A stretch of 64,000 bases of DNA from contig NZ_JAOWLC010000014.1 in assembly GCF_025751535.1 (NCBI RefSeq), positions 62,001 through 126,000 of the forward strand, given 5' to 3'. The first letter of the stretch is position 1, and each line of letters begins with the position of its first letter. The notes under the pieces are model-generated. The model saw only the letters and a list, made by a program, of their open reading frames with translations, was not told the origin of the DNA and ran no database searches. A program made the position numbers and the translations under genes. The stretch comes from Lentibacter sp. XHP0401 (GTDB taxonomy: Bacteria; Pseudomonadota; Alphaproteobacteria; Rhodobacterales; Rhodobacteraceae). Below, piece by piece: positions 8,906 to 17,250 of the stretch.

Positions 8906-10396
8906 TTAGTGGTCGTTGGTATTGGAAGTCTGAACGACATCACGCCATGGGTAAGCGTGTGCCGTATCGAACTGGCGAAATGGGATCAAACGAACATCGG
9001 CCGGCCCCAAATCGGGCGTATCCACAACATGAATAGCCGCGGCCAGAGGTTCGTAGAAATCGCGGAAATGGGTCTTAGATCGCAGCAAGATCACATCGTA
9101 ATCCTCTGGCTTCTCGTCAAATATATAAAACGGATCACCATCAACCGCGAAAGCAAAGTGCGAAACGACCGAGATCCGTATATTCCCCACCTCAATCAAT
9201 GCGGTCAGCCCCAGATCTACCGGAGCCCCTTGCTGATAGCGGCCTGATACCGTGTATTTTTTGTATCCCGACCAAAGAATTTTTGCGCAAACATCAAGCG
9301 GGCCACCTGCTTCGGGCGCACTTTTGCCTCCAAGTGAAAGGTAGGCCTCATTGCCGATGCCCACCGCGTGGGCTTGCGCCGCACACTCAGGATCCAGCAA
9401 GAACGGCACGTTGATGCGCCCAATGTCGCAGCTCATTAAAGCGCGCAATATGTGGGTGGAATCATTCATTCTGTCGGCGTGTTCCAACAAAACAGTAGGC
9501 AGACCATTCGCTGGCTCTGCCTCGATAGCTTTCAAAGCGTCCTCTAGTTGGACAACAGGAATTGAGTGAGCCAACGCCTCTCTTGCTTGCCAAAGCTGCG
9601 CCGAAAGAACCTCAGCTTTTTCGCGAGCCGCGCTCTCCCCATCCCAATCAAGGCAAATCACAGACATGCCCGTGTTGGCGCTATCAGAATAGGCGAAGCC
9701 ACCCATTACAGAGATATCGCAATCATTGGCTGCTTCAAGCGCGCGTGCGTTTGCGATAATTGAGGCCAATGGCTCGAGCCGCGTTGCGGACATGATCGAA
9801 GGGATAACAATGCCGGGTCGCGCCACAGCAAGTCCGGGCTTTTCTCCGGTAACCAGCATTCGTAACAATGCAGAGGCGGCCCGCTCGCCCGTTTGCCCCA
9901 TATCGATATGCGGCGAATGGTGATAGGCAACCGCGATATCGGCCCCATCGAGTGTACGATCATCCACGTTACCGTGATAATCCAACGCCACAGAAATCGG
10001 CAGATCGGGCATAACTGCACGGGCGCGGTCAATTACATAACGCTCCACATCTTCAAAACCGGCTGCCCAGCAAGCGCCGTGAAGGTAAAGAACCAAGCCA
10101 TCCAAATCGCCGGCTCCTGTCAAGCCTTGCACAAGTTCGTTGGCATAAGCAGTCACAGCGTCATCGCTTGCGGGACCCAGTGCACCGAGGAGTGTGTGAA
10201 AAAGGGGTACCATTTCTGCCCCGGTAGCGCCTAGCGCTTTCAGAACACCTCCCGCAACAGTGTTCGTTCCACGATACTTTTCAGGAATCTCTTTGCCGCG
10301 ATAGCAAACCCGCTCAAAATCCGAGTAAGTGGAAATCTGGTGCACCGCCGTGACGGATTCCAAATTAAACCCAGCAAAGGCAATTCGATAACTCAT
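8906..10396 (-). CDS. M81-family metallopeptidase (MlrC-like), paralogue 1
   Basis: A 496-residue member of the M81/DUF1485 family, named after microcystinase C of microcystin degradation. Likely metal-site segments are VALDYHGN, matching the family D-x-H-x-N motif, and YHHSPHIDMG. LYLHGA matches the conserved HGA box. Family members are zinc enzymes thought to hydrolyse unusual peptide or amide bonds; few have been tested. Its ATG overlaps the aminotransferase stop by 4 bp. A second M81 gene at 12875 is well diverged from it, so the two probably differ in substrate. Confidence 0.9.
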   Translation of the reverse strand: MSYRIAFAGFNLESVTAVHQISTYSDFERVCYRGKEIPEKYRGTNTVAGGVLKALGATGAEMVPLFHTLLGALGPASDDAVTAYANELVQGLTGAGDLDGLVLYLHGACWAAGFEDVERYVIDRARAVMPDLPISVALDYHGNVDDRTLDGADIAVAYHHSPHIDMGQTGERAASALLRMLVTGEKPGLAVARPGIVIPSIMSATRLEPLASIIANARALEAANDCDISVMGGFAYSDSANTGMSVICLDWDGESAAREKAEVLSAQLWQAREALAHSIPVVQLEDALKAIEAEPANGLPTVLLEHADRMNDSTHILRALMSCDIGRINVPFLLDPECAAQAHAVGIGNEAYLSLGGKSAPEAGGPLDVCAKILWSGYKKYTVSGRYQQGAPVDLGLTALIEVGNIRISVVSHFAFAVDGDPFYIFDEKPEDYDVILLRSKTHFRDFYEPLAAAIHVVDTPDLGPADVRLIPFRQFDTAHAYPWRDVVQTSNTNDH

Positions 10397-11721
10397 TGCG
10401 CCGCCACAACCTCGTTGATGGCCGCCGCAATCCGAACAACAATTTCATCAATCTCTTCTGGCGTGCAAATATAGGGCGGCGCCAAAAGCACATGATCGCC
10501 ATTGACCCCATCAATCGTCCCGCCCATCGGATAACATAAGAGTCCGCGCGCCATCGCGGCCTTTTTGATCTTGGCGAAGATCTTCAACCCCGGATCAAAT
10601 GGTGTTTTGCTATCTTTATCTTTTACAATTTCAATCCCGCGAAACAGACCGCGACCGCGAATATCGCCCACGTGGGGTGATTGCCCTAGTTCTTTATCCA
10701 GCCCCGCTTGCAATCGCTCCCCCATCGCAACGACATGCTCCATCATTCCATCGCGGCTCAAAATCTCCACCACTTTATTCGATGCAGCTGCGGCAATTGG
10801 ATGACCGATATAAGTGTGCCCATGCTGAAATAGCCCAGAGCCATCGCGAAACGCTTCAAAAATCTTATGCGATAGCAACACCGCGCCAATCGGCTGGAAG
10901 CCCCCGCCCAATCCCTTGGCAATAGTTACGATATCGGGCACGATATCCTCCTGCTCGAAAGCAAATATAGTGCCGGTCCGCCCCATACCGCACATGACTT
11001 CGTCGAGGATCAGCAGCACACCGTAGCGATCACAAACATCCCGCACCCGCTTGAAATAGCCTTCAACAGCGGGCACCGCCCCCATCGTGGCACCGACAAC
11101 AGGCTCAGCAACAAATGCCATAACTTTATCTGGACCCAGCTCCCGGATCTTTGCCTCCAGTTCATCGGCTAGCCTGGTAGCGTAAACTTCCGCGGTTTCG
11201 ATTGAGCGCTGATCGCGATAAGCGAAACAGGGTGAGACGTGGTGCGTCTCAGGTAAGATCGGCTGGAATTGCGCACGCCTCATCGCGTTTCCGCCGGTTG
11301 CCAATGCGCCAATAGTGTTGCCGTGATAGCTTTGTCGGCGCGCAATGATATGCTTTCTTTGCGGCTGCCCCGTTTCTACAAAATATTGCCGAGCCATCTT
11401 TAAAGCCGCCTCCACAGCTTCCGAGCCACCAGAAACGAGATAAACATGGTTCAATGGATCTGGAGCTAATGCAACCAACCGCTCAGCTAATTCTTCAGCG
11501 ACATCGGTGGTGAAGAAAGAGGTATGCGCATAGGAAAGCACTGACATCTGCGCCCGCATCGCATCAAGAACCTCTTCATGGCTGTGCCCAAGGCAGCTGA
11601 CCGCTGCACCGCCCGAACCGTCAATATATTCTCGGCCATCGCTATCGGTGATCGTAACGCCCTGCCCTAAAATAGCGCGCGGCATTTCTGCGCCAATGTT
11701 GCGGTGAAGGATCTTGGTCAT
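10393..11721 (-). CDS. Class III PLP-dependent aminotransferase
   Basis: A 442-residue omega-type aminotransferase. Visible family features are the GGAAVSCLGHSH segment near the N-terminus, SGGSEAVEAALKMARQY (cofactor phosphate binding), LILDEVMCGMGRTG with the cofactor-contacting Asp, and the Schiff-base lysine in TIAKGLGGG. These enzymes transfer terminal or beta/gamma amino groups to pyruvate or 2-oxoglutarate. The start at 11721 has GAGGA six bases upstream. It is the first gene of the leftward island operon and diverges from the RpiR regulator gene, so the operator repeats between them probably control it. Confidence 0.92.
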   Translation of the reverse strand: MTKILHRNIGAEMPRAILGQGVTITDSDGREYIDGSGGAAVSCLGHSHEEVLDAMRAQMSVLSYAHTSFFTTDVAEELAERLVALAPDPLNHVYLVSGGSEAVEAALKMARQYFVETGQPQRKHIIARRQSYHGNTIGALATGGNAMRRAQFQPILPETHHVSPCFAYRDQRSIETAEVYATRLADELEAKIRELGPDKVMAFVAEPVVGATMGAVPAVEGYFKRVRDVCDRYGVLLILDEVMCGMGRTGTIFAFEQEDIVPDIVTIAKGLGGGFQPIGAVLLSHKIFEAFRDGSGLFQHGHTYIGHPIAAAASNKVVEILSRDGMMEHVVAMGERLQAGLDKELGQSPHVGDIRGRGLFRGIEIVKDKDSKTPFDPGLKIFAKIKKAAMARGLLCYPMGGTIDGVNGDHVLLAPPYICTPEEIDEIVVRIAAAINEVVAAQ

Positions 11722-11803
11722 ATTGCTTCCTCGATTCGATTCTTGGCGGGCGGTTGCATCGCTTGCCCTCATAATGCCGACCGAAAACAACTTTGCAACA
11801 TAT

Positions 11804-11966
11804 GTTTCATATTAATTAAAAATGAAACGTCTAGCGCCAATGATTGCATCATGAAACACATAAATCTCAGACAGAAGCGCCATATGCTTATAATTTAGCC
11901 ATATATATGTTGCTATTCGCGCAAATGCGGGACACAAAAGCAGTATGTGTTGAAAGGGAATGAAAC
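11804..11966. promoter_or_regulatory. Four copies of GTTTCAT/ATGAAAC in the divergent promoter region
   Basis: The 247-bp space between the divergent aminotransferase and RpiR genes contains a perfect 7-bp inverted repeat, GTTTCAT (11804-11810) and ATGAAAC (11822-11828), separated by 11 bases. Two more ATGAAAC copies lie at 11851-11857 and 11960-11966. Four copies within 163 bp is far above chance for a 7-mer. The likely reader is the adjacent RpiR-type regulator, which would then control both the island operon and itself. A TATAAT hexamer at 11889-11894 could be the -10 box of the regulator; no good -35 was seen. Confidence 0.55.
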
Positions 11967-11968
11967 AA

Positions 11969-12856
11969 ATGTCGCAGGATAATTCCCTTAGGGACCAGAT
12001 TATTGCCCTGTATGACGAGATGTCTCCGCAACTCCAGCAAGCCGCACGGTATGTCCTGGAAAACCCGCAAGAGGTTGCTCTCGTCTCCATGCGAGGGCTT
12101 GCCCGAAATGCTGGCGTACAGCCAGCAACAATGACCAGACTTGCAAAATTTATGGGCTTGGCTGGCTATGAAGACATCCGCGCATACTACGCCAAGGCAA
12201 TACGAATGCGCGCTGACGGTTTTGCCGCGCGAGCGATGGAGCGGGAAACCACCGTACCGGATCAAGGCAGCGACCTTGCTCAGCATATGCTTCAAAGCCT
12301 CGCCGCCCAAATCACGAAGTTGAGCGAGCCGGAATCACTCGCCCGTATTCAAGCCGTTGCCAACCGTTTGAACCAAGCAAGACGGATCTATGTCCTCGGC
12401 CTTCGGTCATGCCATTCAGTCGCTTGGCATTTTCACTACGTGATGACATTGCTAGGTGAGAAAACCATACACCTTGATGGACCCGCAGGCACGGGAGGTG
12501 ATGGCCTATTGCACGCCACGGACAAGGATGTGCTCCTTGTGGTTTCCATCAGTCCTTACGCCCTCCACTCGCTAGAACTTGCAGCGGCAGCGCGCGAACA
12601 AGGAATGGCTGTTATCACCATAACTGACAGTGAAGTTTCGCCTCTGATTGCGATTTCCGAAGTTGCTGTTCTGTGCTCCACGGAAAGCCAGACCTTTTTC
12701 CATACATTAACCCCTGCACTCGCCATATCAGAGGTGCTGTGTGGTCTGCTTGCCTCTCAAGATCGGCTGGGCGCTCTTGAGGCTCTCCAAAACGCAGATA
12801 GGCACCTTCAATCGCTCAATACCTATGCCAACAATATTCCACGCCGCAGAATCTGA
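11969..12856 (+). CDS. RpiR-family transcriptional regulator (HTH + SIS domain)
   Basis: A 295-residue DNA-binding regulator. The N-terminal ~75 residues form the RpiR helix-turn-helix, with the pattern ARNAGVQPATMTRLAKFMG typical of its recognition helix. From about residue 120 a SIS domain follows, with IYVLGLRSCHS and the VVSISPY segment that usually contacts a phosphosugar or related ligand. Start choice: AGGGA at 11955-11959 abuts an ATG at 11960 but is nine bases from the ATG at 11969, which is preferred. Divergent from the transport operon and 18 bp ahead of the second M81 gene, it is the obvious local regulator. Confidence 0.9.
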   Translation: MSQDNSLRDQIIALYDEMSPQLQQAARYVLENPQEVALVSMRGLARNAGVQPATMTRLAKFMGLAGYEDIRAYYAKAIRMRADGFAARAMERETTVPDQGSDLAQHMLQSLAAQITKLSEPESLARIQAVANRLNQARRIYVLGLRSCHSVAWHFHYVMTLLGEKTIHLDGPAGTGGDGLLHATDKDVLLVVSISPYALHSLELAAAAREQGMAVITITDSEVSPLIAISEVAVLCSTESQTFFHTLTPALAISEVLCGLLASQDRLGALEALQNADRHLQSLNTYANNIPRRRI

Positions 12857-12874
12857 TCCTGAAAGGCTATTCAC

Positions 12875-14350
12875 ATGTCAAATGTTCGCCGCATAGCTAT
12901 TGCTCGTATTTGGCATGAGGCAAATAGTTTCAATCCGGTGCTGACAACCTTGGACGATTTTCGCCGCCGCGAATGGACAAAAGGCGAAGATGCTCTGATC
13001 CAGGCACGAGACACCGCAACGGAGCTGGGAGGGTTAGTCAAATTCCTTGACGATCACCCCCATTGGCAAACAACAGTTTCCCGCTGCACTTCAGCCCCGC
13101 CACTAGGGCCCGTAACGAGCGATGCAATCCAGGCAATTACAGAAGAAATTCTGGAGGACTTGGCCGGCGTGAACTGGGATGGGGTCTATCTTTCGCTCCA
13201 CGGCGCGATGGTCGCAGAAGGCGACCTTTCGCCCGACTACAGCTTCCTAACGGCAGTGCGAAAGGCTATCGGCCCAACCCCCGTGCTGGCGGTCAGCTTT
13301 GATATGCACGCCTGCCTTGATCCGTCGCTAATTAAATCAGCCGATATTATGTCAGGTTATCACACCTATCCGCATGTTGATATGGATGCCGCGGCCATTC
13401 GCGCCTTGTCTGCTATGGAACGCGCATTAGAGACGGGCCAAAGGCCGCAAATAGCACTGCGCCAGCTAGACTTTCTACCTTTGTCACATGGTATGCGGAC
13501 GGACAAAGGCCCGATGGCCGAGTTAGTAGCGATGGGGAAAACAGAATGCACTACCGAGGGCTTGGAGGATGTCTCGCTTTTTGGCGGTTTCGCCTATGCG
13601 GATACGCCAAACACGCGGGCGATTGTGACAGCCACATACATTCCAGGCATTGATCCAGAACCAACGATCTCTCGACTATCCGCCGCATACATGGCCCGGC
13701 GCAAGGAATTTGGGATTACGTTGCCTGATGCCGCAACCGCGATCACAAAAGCCGTGAGCGACCTTGATTCTGGCGCGTCTTGGCCCATCGCATTGGTTGA
13801 TCCTGCGGATAACCCTCTATCTGGAGGCATTGGTGATACAACGGCCCAATTCCGCGCTTTGGTTGACGCAGACCCGGACTATCCCACAGTCTTTTGCTTC
13901 TTTTATGATCCCGAGCTTACCCAGAAAGCGCATCAACTGGGTGAAGGGGCTGCGATTTCTTGCGCGCTTGGCGGGCGCATAATGCCAGAGTTTGGCCCGC
14001 CAGTGCTATTTGAGGGTATTGTAGAGCACCTAACAGATGGCCAATTTCGCAATCGTGGACCAATGGAGTTCGGGCGGCAAATTGATCTGGGGAGAACCGC
14101 AGTCCTGCGACGAGGCCAAATGCGGGTGGTCATTAGCGAAACCTGTCAAAGTGCCAACGATCCCGCGTGGTGCGATCTTCACGGCATAGACCTCAACGAG
14201 GTCGCAATTTTCGCAATCAAAGCAAAGAACCACTTCCGCGCAAGTTTCCAGGAGCTCTGCGCTCAAATCGTTGATCTGGACTGCCCCGGCCTCGCGCCAA
14301 TTGACCTATCAACACTTCCCTACCGGAAAATCCCACCGGCCTTTTTTTGA
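12875..14350 (+). CDS. M81-family metallopeptidase (MlrC-like), paralogue 2
   Basis: A 491-residue M81/DUF1485 protein that keeps the family landmarks: IARIWHEANSFNP at the N-terminus, YLSLHGAMV, SFDMHACLD (D-x-H present, but Cys where the family usually has Asn) and YHTYPHVDM. It is transcribed rightwards with the RpiR regulator, opposite to paralogue 1. The pairing suggests two successive or alternative hydrolytic steps on the imported compound. A run of seven T's overlaps its stop codon after a weak CCGG...CCGG pairing, possibly a poor terminator. Confidence 0.9.
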   Translation: MSNVRRIAIARIWHEANSFNPVLTTLDDFRRREWTKGEDALIQARDTATELGGLVKFLDDHPHWQTTVSRCTSAPPLGPVTSDAIQAITEEILEDLAGVNWDGVYLSLHGAMVAEGDLSPDYSFLTAVRKAIGPTPVLAVSFDMHACLDPSLIKSADIMSGYHTYPHVDMDAAAIRALSAMERALETGQRPQIALRQLDFLPLSHGMRTDKGPMAELVAMGKTECTTEGLEDVSLFGGFAYADTPNTRAIVTATYIPGIDPEPTISRLSAAYMARRKEFGITLPDAATAITKAVSDLDSGASWPIALVDPADNPLSGGIGDTTAQFRALVDADPDYPTVFCFFYDPELTQKAHQLGEGAAISCALGGRIMPEFGPPVLFEGIVEHLTDGQFRNRGPMEFGRQIDLGRTAVLRRGQMRVVISETCQSANDPAWCDLHGIDLNEVAIFAIKAKNHFRASFQELCAQIVDLDCPGLAPIDLSTLPYRKIPPAFF

Positions 14351-14489
14351 GGTTTGTAGCTGACTAGAAAACGGCAACGAACATAAAATCCAAACCCACA
14401 AACCCTCGTTATGAATGAGGGAGCCTCGGAGAGCAGATCATGATCGTTGACTTAGGGCTGGTGGATGCTTTCATAGCGGCACTCTGCTA

Positions 14490-14537
14490 GGGAAATCTCG
14501 GTGAAAATACGGAGTCAGTTTTCAGCGACATTCAACA
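14490..14537 (-). mobile_element. Insertion-sequence end-like remnant, copy 2
   Basis: This carries the second copy of the terminus seen at 2186-2244, in the same orientation: 22 of 24 bases agree at 14514-14537, similarity weakens further left, and it stops abruptly at the CA dinucleotide. No transposase frame adjoins it. The 14351-14688 gap otherwise holds an 8-bp hairpin at 14403-14421 without a T-tract and no credible gene. With copy 1 it brackets the M81/transport island, 12.3 kb apart, as direct repeats. Confidence 0.5.
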
Positions 14538-14688
14538 GCTCGCGCTTTAAGGGTGTTCCAAAGCTGACACCAACAACTCGGCAATACCCCTAAAAAGTAT
14601 GAAGCCGGGATTAACCGACAGCACGCCTCTCCCCCATCCGAGCGTCCGGCCCATGCGCAGGTGCCTTCAAAAAGGGGCCAGCGCATCC

Positions 14689-15339
14689 TTAGTGACTTTT
14701 CAAACCGGCAGCTTCACGGGCGAGTGCTTCTATTTCGCTCCATTTTCCAGCGGTGATGAGGTTTTGGGGTGCGATCCAGCTTCCACCTGCGCAGGTGACA
14801 TTGGGCAGGGAAAGGTAGCTTTGCGCGTTGGCTAGGCTGATGCCGCCTGTCGGGCAGAACGATACTTGCGGCAGCGGCGCACCGATGGCTTTGAGCGCGG
14901 GGGCCCCGCCTGTGGCTTCGGCGGGGAAAAACTTCAGCATATCATATCCGCGCTCGAGCAAAGCCATCACCTCACTTGCCGTGGCGGCCCCGGGCAGCAG
15001 CGGCAAACCTTCGGCTTCACAGGCGGCGAGGAGTTTATCGGTAGCGCCCGGAGCGACACCGAAAGTTGCGCCTGCCGCCTTTGCAGCACGCACATCATCG
15101 GGCGTAGTCAGCGTGCCTGCGCCGACATGCCCGCCAGCAACTTCGGCCATAGCGCGGATCGCATCAAGTGCTGCGGGGGTGCGCAGGGTCACCTCCAGAA
15201 CAGGCAGCCCGCCTGCCACCAGAGCTTCGGCCAGCGGGCGTGCAGCGGCAGCATCGTTAACCACAAGTACAGGGATAACTGGAGCGATCTGGCAAAGCGC
15301 ACGAGTCTGGCGGCTGGCGTCATAGGCAGACAGTGTCAT
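14689..15339 (-). CDS. eda: KDPG/KHG aldolase (Entner-Doudoroff)
   Basis: A 216-residue class I aldolase that splits 2-keto-3-deoxy-6-phosphogluconate into pyruvate and glyceraldehyde 3-phosphate. The Schiff-base lysine is Lys136 in DMLKFFPAE, and the catalytic Glu lies in PVLEVTLRT (Glu49). GAGTLTTPDD and CPTGGIS are further family blocks. Length is typical. GGAG overlapping the end of edd lies eight bases before its ATG, and the gap to edd is 3 bp, so the two are co-translated. Confidence 0.96.
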   Translation of the reverse strand: MTLSAYDASRQTRALCQIAPVIPVLVVNDAAAARPLAEALVAGGLPVLEVTLRTPAALDAIRAMAEVAGGHVGAGTLTTPDDVRAAKAAGATFGVAPGATDKLLAACEAEGLPLLPGAATASEVMALLERGYDMLKFFPAEATGGAPALKAIGAPLPQVSFCPTGGISLANAQSYLSLPNVTCAGGSWIAPQNLITAGKWSEIEALAREAAGLKSH

Positions 15340-15342
15340 AGG

Positions 15343-17151
15343 CTATTCTCCAAAGATTGAGGCTCCGGTATCAGCCGCACCAACGGCGTTTCGGAAAGCA
15401 GCAAAGAGCTCGCGGCCAACGCCGTGCTGGTTTTGACCCAGATCTGCAATGGAAGCTGGGCGGGACTCCACACCTGCGGTGAGAACTTCCAGCACACCCG
15501 TTGTGGCATCAACCCTCAACACATCACCGTCGCGCAGCTTGGCAATCATGCCACCGTCGAGCGCCTCGGGGCAGACATGGATCGCTGCGGGCACTTTGCC
15601 AGATGCACCCGACATGCGTCCATCAGTGACCAGCGCCACTTTCTGTCCGCGCCCTTGAAGGATCGACAGGACCGGCGTGAGGCTGTGTAGCTCAGGCATA
15701 CCGTTGGCCTTTGGCCCCTGAAAGCGGACCACCACAACAAGATCACCCGTCAGTTCGCCCGCCTTGAAAGCAGCCTTCACATCGTTCTGGTCTGCGAACA
15801 CCCGAACTGGAGCTTCGATGATCTGGTGTTCGGACGCAACGGCAGAGACTTTCATAACGGCTGTGCCAAGATTTCCTGAAAGCCGCGCAAGCCCGCCTGA
15901 TGGCTGGAACGGGTCTGCCACGGAGCGCAAAATTTTGTCGTTGAGGCTTCGGCCCACGCCTGCCTGCCAGCTCAGCGTGCCGCTGGCCAGCGTGGGCTCT
16001 TGCGTGTAATGCGCAAGTCCTGTGCCCGCGACAGTCTTGGTATCTGCGTGCAGCAAACCCGCGCCAAGAAGCTCGCCTATCATATAGCCTAGGCCACCCG
16101 CCGCATGGAAATGGTTCACATCAGCAAGCCCATTGGGATAAACTCGCGCAATCAGCGGAGTCACTTCGGAGAGCTCGGCAAAATCCTCCCAATCCAGAAG
16201 TATTCCGCCCGCGCGCGCCATGGCGATGAGATGTATCAGCAGGTTGGTCGATCCACCGGTGGCGTTGAGCCCGACGATGCCGTTTACAAAGGCCTTCTCG
16301 CTCAGAATATCGCAGACGGGGGTGTAGCTGTCGCCGAGCGCGCTGAGCGATAGAGCGCGCTTGGCCCCCTCGGCTGTGAGAGCAGTGCGCAAAGGCGTGC
16401 TCGGTGTCACAAAGCTTGCACCCGGAAGGTGCAGGCCCATGAACTCCATCAGCATCTGGTTGGTGTTGGCTGTGCCATAAAACGTGCAGGTTCCCGGGCC
16501 GTGATAGGCGGCCATCTCAGCTTCCATAAGCGCGGCGCGGTCCACCTCGCCTGCCGCAAAGCGCTGACGCACCCTGGCCTTCTCGTCATTGGGCAAGCCG
16601 CTCGTCATTGGCCCCGCGGGCAAAAATACGGCGGGTAAATGCCCGAAAGCCTGTGCGGCAATCACCAAACCCGGCACGATCTTGTCACAAACACCGAGAA
16701 AAACCGCAGCGTCAAAAGTATTGTGGCTCAGCGCCACCGAAGCCGCCAGCGCGATCACATCACGCGAAAACAGGCTCAGTTCCATTCCCGCTTCGCCCTG
16801 CGTGACACCGTCACACATCGCAGGCACACCGCCCGCAACCTGCGCCGTGCCTCCTGCCTCACGCACCGCAGATTTGATCAGCGCAGGGTAGCTTTCAAAC
16901 GGCTGATGCGCCGAAAGCATGTCATTGTAAGCTGTTACGATCCCGAGATTACCCGCACCCTCGCCGACAAGCCGAGCCTTGTCTTCGTCGGCGGCAGCAT
17001 AGGCATGCGCCTGCCCGCTGCACGAAAGATGCCCACGGGCAACGCCTTTGGCACGCGCGGCATCCATTCGCTCCAGATAGTCGCGACGGGTGGTTTGACT
17101 GCGCATGATGATACGGTCGGTGACATGTTGAACCGTGGTATTCATCTTCAT
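15343..17151 (-). CDS. edd: Phosphogluconate dehydratase (Entner-Doudoroff)
   Basis: A 602-residue dehydratase of the IlvD/Edd family converting 6-phosphogluconate to KDPG. Iron-sulfur ligand regions are visible as AMCDGVTQG and GVCDKIVPG, with the family segment [17 protein letters not shown] upstream. It heads the edd-eda pair; zwf and pgl are not in this window. Start is ATG 17151, or the in-frame ATG 17145 two codons later; both are compatible with the GAGG/TAGG sequences upstream. The 99-bp gap to tamB should hold the promoter, but no clear boxes were identified. Confidence 0.96.
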   Translation of the reverse strand: MKMNTTVQHVTDRIIMRSQTTRRDYLERMDAARAKGVARGHLSCSGQAHAYAAADEDKARLVGEGAGNLGIVTAYNDMLSAHQPFESYPALIKSAVREAGGTAQVAGGVPAMCDGVTQGEAGMELSLFSRDVIALAASVALSHNTFDAAVFLGVCDKIVPGLVIAAQAFGHLPAVFLPAGPMTSGLPNDEKARVRQRFAAGEVDRAALMEAEMAAYHGPGTCTFYGTANTNQMLMEFMGLHLPGASFVTPSTPLRTALTAEGAKRALSLSALGDSYTPVCDILSEKAFVNGIVGLNATGGSTNLLIHLIAMARAGGILLDWEDFAELSEVTPLIARVYPNGLADVNHFHAAGGLGYMIGELLGAGLLHADTKTVAGTGLAHYTQEPTLASGTLSWQAGVGRSLNDKILRSVADPFQPSGGLARLSGNLGTAVMKVSAVASEHQIIEAPVRVFADQNDVKAAFKAGELTGDLVVVVRFQGPKANGMPELHSLTPVLSILQGRGQKVALVTDGRMSGASGKVPAAIHVCPEALDGGMIAKLRDGDVLRVDATTGVLEVLTAGVESRPASIADLGQNQHGVGRELFAAFRNAVGAADTGASIFGE

Positions 17152-17250
17152 AGCCTATATCCTCACACGGTTGCGCGTTAGCGTCATTGTTCCCATGAAT
17201 AACCAAGCGATCATAGAGACTTTTAGCAGTGCAACTTACCTTCGTCGCTC

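Noticed and set aside
14403-14421. A hairpin after the second M81 gene as a terminator
   Set aside because: The 8-bp stem has a 3-nt loop and a G-T pair, and no T-tract follows on the plus strand, so it was not listed as a terminator.
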